In this document: in pieces, positions 1-6,371 of the stretch
Layout of the letters: each line of letters opens with the position of its first letter
How positions within the stretch are numbered: the stretch's first letter is position 1
Origin: a bacterium
GTDB taxonomy: Bacteria; Krumholzibacteriota; Krumholzibacteria; LZORAL124-64-63
DNA: 12,878 bases
Assembly: GCA_016873405.1 (NCBI GenBank)
Contig: VGXH01000013.1
Coordinates: 1-12,878, forward strand
Reading direction: 5' to 3'
Notes under the pieces: generated by a model
The model's input: the letters and a program-made list of their open reading frames with translations, nothing else
Told to the model about the DNA's origin: nothing
The model's database searches: none
Position numbers and translations under genes: made by a program

Positions 1-98
1 ATGCGTTTGAAGCGCCAGTCGGGGTCGAAGTGGCTGTGGAAGCTGCACTTGGGGTTGGGGCAGTGGGGCGGGGTGAAGGTGTCATGGGTTGTGCTCAT
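1..98 (-). CDS. Transposase-like zinc-ribbon protein, N-terminal fragment cut by the window edge
   Basis: Reading the minus strand from an ATG at 98-96 gives 32 codons that run off position 1 without a stop. The peptide contains PPHCPNPKCSFH followed by DPDWRFKR. Paired Cys-x4-Cys and nearby His residues ahead of an aromatic, basic stretch resemble the N-terminal zinc ribbon of a widespread family of DDE transposases (CPNP-C-FH type); this is recognition from memory, not a search. The frame is also open upstream and includes a further CPAC motif about ten codons before the chosen ATG, so the true start could lie further up. No clear ribosome binding site is visible. Codon use here is less strictly GC-ending than in the rest of the window, which would suit a mobile element. 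The element would continue to the left of the window. The exact IS family cannot be told from 32 residues. Confidence 0.5.
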   Translation of the reverse strand, partial: MSTTHDTFTPPHCPNPKCSFHSHFDPDWRFKR

Positions 99-420
99 GC
101 CCGACCCGGGCAACTGGCAGGCCGGACACATTCTCGACGGCACAACTGAAGACGTGCGGTGCCCGTGCCGGCCGAAGCGCGCGCAGACGGCAACGCTCGC
201 GGATTGCCAGTCGCGCGAGGCGGCCACGATGCCGAACGCTTCCGTCACCGCGGCGGCGAACCGCGAGCGCGTCGGCACGCGCTCGAGCGCGGCCTCCACC
301 AGGTCCAGGCGCGCGCTGCGCGCCCGTGGTGAACAGGTGGTGGCGGGCGACGCCCAGCGCCAGGCGCGGGCGCACCGAAGGCAGCAACCGCGTCCGCAGA
401 TGCTCCCGCCTGATCGGCAT
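82..420 (-). pseudogene. Unrecognised small gene, possibly frameshifted or interrupted
   Basis: An ATG at 420-418 on the minus strand is preceded by GGGAGG with a 5-base spacer, an excellent ribosome binding site. The first ~36 codons (MPIRREHLRTRLLPSVRPRL onward) are strongly GC-ending and look coding. After about position 315 the same frame turns into a Gly/Arg-rich, shadow-like sequence and stops at 82-84. A neighbouring frame instead becomes coding-like (LDLVEAALERVPTRSRFAAA) down to about 170. The switch falls in the GCGCG-rich stretch near 303-318, where a one-base indel or a sequencing error is easy. I do not recognise the protein. It lies directly before the transposase-like gene on the same strand, so interruption by a mobile element is a second explanation. 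The symporter gene is divergent from it. It could also be a simple chance open frame. Confidence 0.33.
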
Positions 421-466
421 CGCCGCCTCCCGGCCCGCTCGGCAAAGCACGCGTTGGAGAATCCGC

Positions 467-495
467 TTGACCCCTGTATGCTGTCAGGGTACTTT
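467..495 (+). promoter_or_regulatory. Candidate sigma-70-type promoter of the symporter/GH17 locus
   Basis: TTGACC at 467-472 and TACTTT at 490-495 are separated by exactly 17 bases. The -35 box matches the consensus at five of six positions and the -10 at three of six. This is one of the few less GC-rich stretches in the window and it lies about 90 bases before the symporter start. The -10 overlaps the left arm of a palindrome at 491-515, which would suit repressor control. Confidence 0.4.
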
Positions 496-515
496 GTTCG
501 GCGGTCGTACAAAGT
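491..515. repeat. Inverted repeat ACTTTGT / ACAAAGT, candidate operator
   Basis: ACTTTGT at 491-497 is a perfect inverted copy of ACAAAGT at 509-515, with an 11-base spacer. Both arms are preceded or entered by GTAC (489-492 region and 507-510). The left arm covers the candidate -10 box of the symporter promoter. An operator for a sugar-responsive repressor is the natural reading; a short leader hairpin is the alternative. No regulator gene is in the window. Confidence 0.35.
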
Positions 516-583
516 CTCCGGCAGGGCACCCGGGGCCGGACCGCCGCGCCGGGAGAGCCGCTCGCGAACCCGAAGAGGTCCCC

Positions 584-2053
584 ATGCACGCCGCCCAGCA
601 CGTCCGCACCGCGCCGGAAGACCGCATCGGCTTCGGCCAGCGCCTGGCCTACGGCACCGGGGCCTTCGTCAACAACCTCCTGGGCGCCGCCAGCGGCGGC
701 ATGATGATCGTGCTGAACCTGGGCTTCGGGATGAACCCGGCCCTGGTCGGCATGCTGGGCGCGATCCCGCGCTTCACCGACGCGCTCACCGATCCCATCA
801 TGGGCTTCATCAGCGACGGCACGCGCTCGCGCTGGGGGCGCCGGCGCCCGTGGATCTTCCTGGGCGCGCTCTTGACCGCCGTCCTGTTCGCCCTGCTCTG
901 GCAGCTGCCGCGCGAGCAGAGCGAGATGTTCCACTTCTGGTACTTCATGGTCGGCTCGATCCTCTTCTACATCGGCTACACGATGTTCGCCACGCCGTGG
1001 GTGGCATTGGGCTACGAGCTGACGCCGGACTACCACGAGCGCACGCGCCTGATGGGCACGCAGAACTTCATCGGCCAGACGGCCTTCATGGTCTCGCCCT
1101 GGTTCCTGTGGATCATGACCTACAAGGGGTTCTTCCCCGACCAGGTCGCCGGCGCCTCCGGACTGGCGATCATCCTGGCCGTGGTCGTGGCCGGGCTGGG
1201 CATCCTGCCGGCGATCTTCCTGCGCGAGCGGATGGCGGCGGTCGCCGCGGCCGAGTCGGCGGAACACCGCGAGACGGCCGCGAAGGGCGGCGCCTTCCGG
1301 CGCAACGTCGTCGAGTTCCTGCGCGGCTTCCGCATCACCATGTCCTCCGGCCCCTTCCTCAAGCTGAGCGCCGCCACGTTCCTGCTCTTCAACGGCTTCA
1401 TGCTGATCGCCTCCTTCCAGAGCTACGTGATCATCTACTACGTCTGCGGCGGCGACCAGGAGCTGGGCGCGCGCTGGGCGGGGCTCGCGGGCACGGTCGG
1501 CGGCTTCGCCAACTTCGCCGTCGTGGCGTTCGTGGCCTGGCTGGGCACGCGCATCGGCAAGCGGCACGCGTTCTTCGTCTCGACCAGCGTGGCGATGGTC
1601 GGCTACGCGCTCAAGTGGGTCTGCTACAACCCGCAGGTGCCGTGGCTGGTGGTGCTGCCGGCGCCGCTGCTGGCGTTCAGCCTGGGCGGCCTGTTCACGC
1701 TGGTGCCGTCGATGATCGCCGACGTCGTCGACGCCGACGAACTCAAGACGCACCAGCGGCGCGAGGGCATGTTCGGCTCCATCTTCTGGTTCATGGTCAA
1801 GCTGGGCATGTCCGCCGCGCTGGCCGGCGGCGGCTACATGCTGAACGCCTCCGGCTTCGACGTGGCGCTGGGCGGCGCTCAGGCGCCGGGCACGATCCTG
1901 CTGCTGCGCCTGTTCGACGCCGGCGTGCCCCTGCTCTGCTCGGCGCTGGCCATCTGGGCCGTGGCGACGTTCCCGATCACCGAGGCGCGGGCCTACGAGG
2001 TGCGTCGCGAACTGGAACAGAGGCGCGGCCGCGCCGGCCCGGTGCAGGCGTGA
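584..2053 (+). CDS. GPH-family (MelB-like) cation/sugar symporter, MFS superfamily
   Basis: This 489-residue protein is an inner-membrane transporter of the glycoside-pentoside-hexuronide:cation symporter family, with the usual length and about twelve hydrophobic segments. Near the N-terminus RFTDALTDPIMGFISDGT is followed by RSRWGRRRPW, the family signature. D66 and D70 correspond in spacing to the cation-binding Asp55 and Asp59 of E. coli MelB. A long basic cytoplasmic loop around residues 215-250 separates the two halves. The ATG at 584 is chosen because AGAGG lies about 7 bases upstream and because residues before it (the frame is open back to 89) look non-coding. The gene overlaps the following GH17 glucanase by 4 bases, so an oligoglucoside released by that enzyme is the likely substrate. 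That substrate is inferred from context; the family also carries melibiose, glucuronides and xylosides. Confidence 0.88.
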   Translation: MHAAQHVRTAPEDRIGFGQRLAYGTGAFVNNLLGAASGGMMIVLNLGFGMNPALVGMLGAIPRFTDALTDPIMGFISDGTRSRWGRRRPWIFLGALLTAVLFALLWQLPREQSEMFHFWYFMVGSILFYIGYTMFATPWVALGYELTPDYHERTRLMGTQNFIGQTAFMVSPWFLWIMTYKGFFPDQVAGASGLAIILAVVVAGLGILPAIFLRERMAAVAAAESAEHRETAAKGGAFRRNVVEFLRGFRITMSSGPFLKLSAATFLLFNGFMLIASFQSYVIIYYVCGGDQELGARWAGLAGTVGGFANFAVVAFVAWLGTRIGKRHAFFVSTSVAMVGYALKWVCYNPQVPWLVVLPAPLLAFSLGGLFTLVPSMIADVVDADELKTHQRREGMFGSIFWFMVKLGMSAALAGGGYMLNASGFDVALGGAQAPGTILLLRLFDAGVPLLCSALAIWAVATFPITEARAYEVRRELEQRRGRAGPVQA

Positions 2054-3051
2054 GGCGCGGGCGGGCCGCAGGATCGCTGGCGGCGCTCGCGTTCGGCGCC
2101 GCGCTGGCGTTGGCCTCATCGACCTTGGCCTCATCGACCTTGGCCGCCGTCACGCCCGGCGAACGGCGCCCCTTCCCGCCCGCCGGCCTGCCCACGCCCA
2201 ACGCGATCTGCTACGGCCCCCACCGCGACGGCCAGCGCCCGGGCACCGTGGATCCGGACGCCGCCCAGCTGCGCGAGGACGTCCGCTTGCTGCGCGACCA
2301 CTGGCCGCTGCTGCGCATCTACGGCGCCGGCGGGTTCGCGCGGACCTTGCTGGACGTGCTGCGCGAGGAGGGCGGCCGGCCGCTGGTGGTGCTGGGCGCG
2401 TGGATCGCGCCCCATGACAGCGTCGGCAACCGCGCCGAGATCGAGGCCGCCGTCGCGCTGGCCGCCGCGTACCCCGACCTGGTGGCCGCCGTCTGCGTCG
2501 GCAACGAGACGCAGGTCTCGTGGTCGGCCCACCGCTGCGACCCGGCCATCCTGCTTGACGCTCTGAAGGAAGTGCGCGCCCGCGTGGCCGTGCCGGTGAC
2601 GACCGCCGACGACTACAACTTCTGGAACAAGCCCGAGAGCGCGGCCGTCGCGGCCGAGATCGATTTCATCCTGCTGCACGCCCACCCGCTGTGGAACGGC
2701 AAGCGATTGGACGAGGCCCTGCCCTGGCTGCAGGCGCAGCTGGCCGACGCGCGGACCCGCCACGCGGGCGTGCCGGTGTTCGTCGGCGAGACGGGCTGGG
2801 CCACGCGCCGCCACACCGAGGGCGAACAGGCCACCCTGATGAAGGGCGTCCTCGGCGAGCCGGAGCAGGCGCGCTTCCACGCCGACCTGCGCGCGTGGGC
2901 CGACAGCGCGGGCATGACCACGTTCTTCTTCGAGGCCTTCGACGAGAACTGGAAGGGCGGCGAGCACCCCGACGAGGTCGAGAAGCACTGGGGGCTGTGG
3001 CGGGCCAACCGGTCGCCCAAGCAGGGGGCGCCGGCCGGCGGCCGCCCCTGA
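2050..3051 (+). CDS. Secreted glycoside hydrolase family 17 (beta-1,3-glucanase-like)
   Basis: The 333-residue protein starts at GTG 2050, which shares bases with the TGA of the symporter (GTGA overlap), indicating translational coupling. A basic N-terminus, a hydrophobic stretch and ASSTLAA form a signal peptide ending near residue 35. The rest is a TIM-barrel hydrolase: ICYGPHRDGQRPG opens it, LLRIYGA follows, CVGNE carries the predicted acid/base E153, and FVGETGW the predicted nucleophile E247; FFFEAFDENWK comes near the end. These are the hallmarks of GH17, whose members cut beta-1,3-glucans such as laminarin, while some bacterial members are transglycosylases. The enzyme should act in the periplasm or outside, supplying oligosaccharides to the symporter. 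The signal peptide contains a 15-base tandem duplication. Exact linkage specificity cannot be read from sequence. Confidence 0.85.
   Translation: MRRGRAAGSLAALAFGAALALASSTLASSTLAAVTPGERRPFPPAGLPTPNAICYGPHRDGQRPGTVDPDAAQLREDVRLLRDHWPLLRIYGAGGFARTLLDVLREEGGRPLVVLGAWIAPHDSVGNRAEIEAAVALAAAYPDLVAAVCVGNETQVSWSAHRCDPAILLDALKEVRARVAVPVTTADDYNFWNKPESAAVAAEIDFILLHAHPLWNGKRLDEALPWLQAQLADARTRHAGVPVFVGETGWATRRHTEGEQATLMKGVLGEPEQARFHADLRAWADSAGMTTFFFEAFDENWKGGEHPDEVEKHWGLWRANRSPKQGAPAGGRP
2110..2145 (+). repeat. 15-base tandem duplication within the GH17 signal peptide
   Basis: TTGGCCTCATCGACC occurs at 2110-2124 and again, identical, at 2125-2139, followed by a partial third copy TTGGCC at 2140-2145. It encodes LASST-LASST-LA in frame. 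Third-codon identity between the copies indicates a recent slippage duplication that lengthened the signal peptide h/c-region. Confidence 0.85.
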
Positions 3052-3088
3052 CGCCCTCTCCCGGAAACCCGCTGGTCCGCGCGCCGTA

Positions 3089-3115
3089 GAAGCCCTATTG
3101 TGCCCGAGGGGCTTT
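3089..3115 (+). terminator. Weak hairpin after the GH17 gene, possible terminator
   Basis: GAAGCCC (3089-3095) can pair with GGGCTTT (3109-3115) over seven base pairs (one G-U), leaving a 13-base loop. It lies 38 bases after the GH17 stop and before the thioredoxin gene. No T-run follows the stem, so it is at best a weak or Rho-assisted terminator, or a boundary hairpin separating the sugar locus from the next gene. Confidence 0.25.
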
Positions 3116-3164
3116 CCCGGGGTCCCGCCGATTCCAGGCCCGATCAACCGACAGGAGCCACAAG

Positions 3165-4364
3165 ATGCGCAAGAACGTGCCGGCGCCCGCCCTCGCGGCG
3201 CTGGCCCTGGGCCTGCTCGCCGGCGCGGCCGTGGCCGCCGACGGCGGCCCCGCCACCCTCGACGAGGCGCTGACCCTGGCCCGCCAGCAGGACAAGGTCC
3301 TGATCATCGACTTCTACACCGACTGGTGACCCAGCTGCAAGGTGTTCGCCCGTGAGGCGAGCAGCAGCGACGTCATCAAGGCCGCGCTGGCCGAGGTCGT
3401 CTTCCTGAAGGTGGACTGCGAGAAGGGCGACGGCCCCGCGGTCGCGCAGAAGTACGGTGTCCGCGGCTATCCCACCTACTACGCCGTCAACGCGGACGGC
3501 GAACCCATCGAGCGCTGGATCGGCTACGACGGCCCCGAGGCTTTCGCGCGCTCGGCGGCCGCCGCGCGGCGCGACACGCGCACGCTGGCGCAGAAGCGGG
3601 AGGCCTTCGCCGCGGCGCCCACGGCCGACCTGGCCGTGTCGCTGGCCAACGACGTGGCCACCGGCTACGACTGGGCGGGCGCCGTGAAGCACTTCCGCCA
3701 GGCCCGCGACCTGGACCCCGCCCGCGCCGACGACTGCACGCGCAACATCTTCACCTACATGTTCTACGGCGCCGACGACGGCGGCTTCACCTTCGAGGAG
3801 ATGAAGCTGGAGGGTGACCGCGTGCTGGCGGCGGCCGGCACCACGGACGTCGACCGCGTGGAACTGTCGGCGATGATGCTGCAGCTGGCGCGCCGCCAGG
3901 AGCGGCCCGCCGACGGCATTCCCTACCTGGAGGCCGGGCTGGCGGCGGCGGCCGCGTTGCCGGAGGATTCGCCGGCGGCGCGCACGGTGCGCGGCCTGAA
4001 GGTCGACCATGCGCTGCTGGTGGAGAAGGATGTCGAAAAGGCGATCGGGCTGCGCAAGGCGATGCTGCCGGAGAACTGGCAGCAGGAGCCGCGCCGCCTC
4101 AACCAGTTCGCCTGGTGGTGCCTGGAGAACGGCGTGAACCTCGAGGAGGCCGAGGCGCTGGCGATGCAGGCGGCGGAGCTGGCTGAGGACGCCGGCGACC
4201 GCGCAGGCTACCTCGACACCGCGGCCGAGATCTGCCTGAAGCGCGGCAACTGCGAGCAGGCGATCGCCCGCATCAAGCAGGCGATCGAGCTGGATCCGGA
4301 GCGCGACTACTACAAGGAGCAGCTGGCGAAGTTCGAGGCGGCGGCGGCGCAGAAGAAGGGCTGA
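3165..4364 (+). CDS. Predicted selenoprotein: periplasmic thioredoxin-fold (UxxC) and TPR protein with in-frame TGA at 3327-3329
   Basis: The full frame is 399 residues with Sec at codon 55. ATG 3165 has AGGAG 7 bases upstream and begins a clear signal peptide (MRKNVPAP, then a Leu/Ala core to AVAAD). A thioredoxin fold follows: VLIIDFYTDW, U55-P-S-C58-K, then FLKVDCEKG and GVRGYPTYY with the predicted cis-proline P103. Residues ~145-399 are alpha-helical with TPR-like units (DWAGAVKHFRQARDLDP; NCEQAIARIKQAIELDP). TGA occupies exactly the place of the nucleophilic cysteine (TGC expected). The same frame stays open for 344 codons downstream with normal codon use, and a SECIS-like hairpin follows immediately. 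Starting instead at GTG 3342 would lose the signal peptide and active site. Role: thiol-disulfide exchange in the cell envelope with partners bound by the TPRs; substrate unknown. The alternative is a point-mutated or misread TGC codon. Confidence 0.78.
3327..3329 (+). other. Selenocysteine-type recoded TGA codon
   Basis: TGA at 3327-3329 lies in frame between TGG (W54) and CCC (P56), followed by AGC and TGC. The result W-U-P-S-C-K is the thioredoxin W-C-x-x-C-K active site with Sec for the first cysteine. One base (C to A) separates TGA from the expected TGC. TGA ends most other genes in the window (2051, 3049, 4362, 8289, 9670, 12211), so it is a stop by default here and would need a local signal to be recoded. 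Confidence 0.75.
3330..3368 (+). promoter_or_regulatory. Candidate bacterial SECIS stem-loop directly downstream of the TGA
   Basis: In the mRNA, GCUGC (3334-3338) pairs with GCAGC (3364-3368), an AAGG bulge (3339-3342) follows on the 5' side, then UGUUCGCC (3343-3350) pairs with GGCGAGCA (3356-3363) over eight base pairs, closing a five-base loop CGUGA (3351-3355). The distance from UGA to the loop is 21 nt. Published bacterial SECIS models ask for about 16-37 nt, a small apical loop and a G in its first two bases; all three hold (G at loop position 2, followed by U). SelB binding is inferred. Confidence 0.65.
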
Positions 4365-6153
4365 ACGCGCCGAAGAGCGCTTCCAGCTCCCCGGCTCCCT
4401 CGCTGACGGCCTCGCTGATGCGCCGGCTCTGGCGCAGCGACCAGGCCGTGGTTGCCAGGCGATCGGCGCTCGGCGGTCGCGCGTCACCGCGCGCGGCCGC
4501 CGCGGCCTTGTCGCCGACCAGCGCGTTGAGCAGGCGGGTGGCGCGGGTCCGGTCACCCAGGGCGACCTCGGCCGCGGACAGGAGGGGCAGCGTGCGCGTC
4601 AGACGCGCCGTCTGCCCCGCTTCCAGTTCGGCCAGGGCGCGCGCGGCCAGGCCCGCCGCCGTCCGCGCGGCAGCCGCCGCCGCCGACAACGCCGCCAGTT
4701 CGCGCGCGACCTCGCGCCACAGCGCGGCGGCGTCGGGAGCGATCGCGGCCGCGATCGCCGCGTCCAGGCGCCGGCGCGGAGCGACGGCATCCGCGCCCGG
4801 CGGCTTCGCCGCAAGCGCCGCCGCCAGAGCGTCCGGTTCGATCTCCTCCCAGCCGTGGATGCGCGCGCCGCCGCCGGTGGCATTGATCAGCGCCCGGTCG
4901 CCGGCCCAGGTGTCGGCCGCCGCCTCGAACCACAGGCGGTAGGCGTTGAACGCCGGCCGCGTCGGCACCGGCGACGCCCCGCCCCAGGCCGGGGCCAGTT
5001 CGCCCTGCCACGAGCCGCCGGCCGGCCTGTCCTGCGACGTGAAGACGAAGCGGCCGGTTTCCGCGTCATACTGCCCGCGCCGCCGGCCCTGCGTGCTGCC
5101 GTCAGCGTGCGTGCGCCCGTCCGTCAACGCCAGGTCCATGCCGGTCAGGACCAGCGGATCGCAGCCCAGGCGGTGCAGCGCCGACAGCGCCAGGCAGGCG
5201 ACGCTGCCGCCGCTCGGCAACGGCCGACAGCCCCAGGCACGCTGGAGCCAGTCGCCGGCCGCGGTGTCGCGCACGGCCAGGGCCAGGTTGCGCGCGGGCG
5301 GGACCGCGAAGTGCGCCGGATGCCCTTGGGGATCGGCCAGCAGCAGCACGCGGTCCAGGTGCGGGACGTCCGCGAAATGGGCCGCGTTGTCGTTCGCCTC
5401 GATGACGACGACCAGATCCGGCACGATGCCGGCGCGCGCCAGCGGCGGCAGGGCGGTGCTTGCCGCGCAGAGCAAGGCCCGCCCCTGGAGCCGACGCAGC
5501 GCGTCCAGGCCGCGATCGAGCGAGGGCCCGGCGCCGACGACGACGCCCGGCCAGCCGGCGGCGACGCCCTCCAGGAGGTCGAACGGGAGCTGCGTCGCCA
5601 GCCGTGGCAGGTTCGTCGCCAGGTGGTGCGACCAGACGCCGGCCGAGTGCGACACCGTGACCCGCCGGATGCGCGCGGAGGCCAGCAGACGCTTGACCGC
5701 ATCGACGAAGCGCGCGAACGCCTCGGGCATCTCATCCCGCAGTTCGGGAATCGCGCCGACGGCCACCTGTCGCGAGGCGAGATCGGTGATCGCGGCCGCC
5801 GCTTCGACCAACTCGCCCAGGCTCGCGAACACCTGCACCCGCGGCGGCGCCGACGACGCCGGTGCGGCGGGGCGCGGTTCCCAGACCAGGACCGTTGCCC
5901 CGCAGCGATGTCGGATCGCCTCGGCATGGGCCCCGTCGCCGTGGCCGAGGAAGAAGACCACCTCGGGCGCGCGACCGGCCAGGAAGGCATCGATGCGCCT
6001 GCCGATCGTTTCCGGTTCGCGCCGACCCCCGCTGTCCAGTTCCCGGGCGGTGGCGGCGGCGGGCGCGGCGGGCGCGGCCGCTGCGGCGCCCGCTTCGGCG
6101 GACGCTGCCGGAGCCGCCGAGATCCCTGTTAACCCACTGTCCGACAACGACAT
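4273..6153 (-). CDS. DUF115 / MptE-like protein (motility accessory factor-type)
   Basis: A 626-residue protein starting at ATG 6153, chosen because GGAGG stands four bases upstream on the minus strand; the frame is open 24 codons further but without such a site. After an Ala-rich, disordered-looking N-terminus (residues ~10-40), the core shows VVVGAGPSLDRGLDALRRL (about residue 204 on), PDLVVVIEAND, and SVACLALSALHRLGCDP leading to LVLTGMDLALTDGRTHA. These are the marks of the MptE-like/DUF115 domain. The domain occurs in archaeal pterin pyrophosphokinase MptE and in bacterial Maf proteins that glycosylate flagellin with nonulosonic acids. Size and layout fit the Maf type, so glycosyl transfer to a surface protein is possible, but no flagellin or sugar-synthesis gene is adjacent. 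The last ~30 residues (SPSSAPPPPRTSPA onward) read through the antisense of the thioredoxin-TPR 3' end. Confidence 0.72.
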   Translation of the reverse strand: MSLSDSGLTGISAAPAASAEAGAAAAAPAAPAAATARELDSGGRREPETIGRRIDAFLAGRAPEVVFFLGHGDGAHAEAIRHRCGATVLVWEPRPAAPASSAPPRVQVFASLGELVEAAAAITDLASRQVAVGAIPELRDEMPEAFARFVDAVKRLLASARIRRVTVSHSAGVWSHHLATNLPRLATQLPFDLLEGVAAGWPGVVVGAGPSLDRGLDALRRLQGRALLCAASTALPPLARAGIVPDLVVVIEANDNAAHFADVPHLDRVLLLADPQGHPAHFAVPPARNLALAVRDTAAGDWLQRAWGCRPLPSGGSVACLALSALHRLGCDPLVLTGMDLALTDGRTHADGSTQGRRRGQYDAETGRFVFTSQDRPAGGSWQGELAPAWGGASPVPTRPAFNAYRLWFEAAADTWAGDRALINATGGGARIHGWEEIEPDALAAALAAKPPGADAVAPRRRLDAAIAAAIAPDAAALWREVARELAALSAAAAAARTAAGLAARALAELEAGQTARLTRTLPLLSAAEVALGDRTRATRLLNALVGDKAAAAARGDARPPSADRLATTAWSLRQSRRISEAVSEGAGELEALFGAFSPSSAPPPPRTSPAAPCSSRAPDPARSPA

Positions 6154-6322
6154 CAGACCTCCGGGCGCGGGCCCGCGCGCAGGTAGGCGCACCGGGGTCA
6201 TCCCGCCGGAGCACTCCCGCGTCACCTCAGGTCGCGCGACGCGCGGAGCCGATGCAACCGGCGTACCGGCGGCGCGGCGGCGGCGGGCAGGGCCCGGGCG
6301 ATCGGCGGGCCGGACACGAGAT

Positions 6323-6371
6323 CGGCGGTTCGACTCAAGAGGCGCCGCGCCCGGTCGATCACGAACCGCCG
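6323..6371. repeat. 10-base perfect inverted repeat in the divergent intergenic region
   Basis: CGGCGGTTCG (6323-6332) and CGAACCGCCG (6362-6371) are perfect inverted copies separated by 29 bases. They lie in the 275-base gap between the divergently transcribed DUF115 gene and the helical/HD-GYP pair, 58 bases before the latter's start. Either a leader hairpin or a pair of half-sites is possible. I see no convincing promoter boxes in this gap. Confidence 0.4.

Noticed and set aside
89..583. N-terminal extension of the symporter by 165 residues
   Set aside because: The extension is Arg/Pro-rich noise, overlaps a candidate promoter, and the ATG at 584 has a ribosome binding site and the usual family N-terminus.
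245..2134. Long open frame antisense to the symporter gene
   Set aside because: Its His/Gln/Arg/Asp-rich composition is the typical antisense shadow of a GC-rich gene, with no motif or ribosome binding site. The same applies to the other long open frames opposite the real genes.
3327..3329. The TGA as a plain nonsense mutation making two pseudogene halves
   Set aside because: The downstream frame keeps coding quality for 344 codons, the TGA falls exactly on the catalytic cysteine codon, and a SECIS-like hairpin with biased codon choice follows. It cannot be fully excluded without reads or homologues.
6040..6110. GC-rich repetitive stretch resembling a satellite
   Set aside because: It encodes the Ala/Pro-rich N-terminal linker of the DUF115 protein; the periodicity comes from GCC/GCG alanine codons.
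6321..6340. A tRNA T-loop-like GGTTCGACTC in the divergent gap
   Set aside because: No acceptor, D or anticodon arms surround it, and it is explained by the 10-base inverted repeat.
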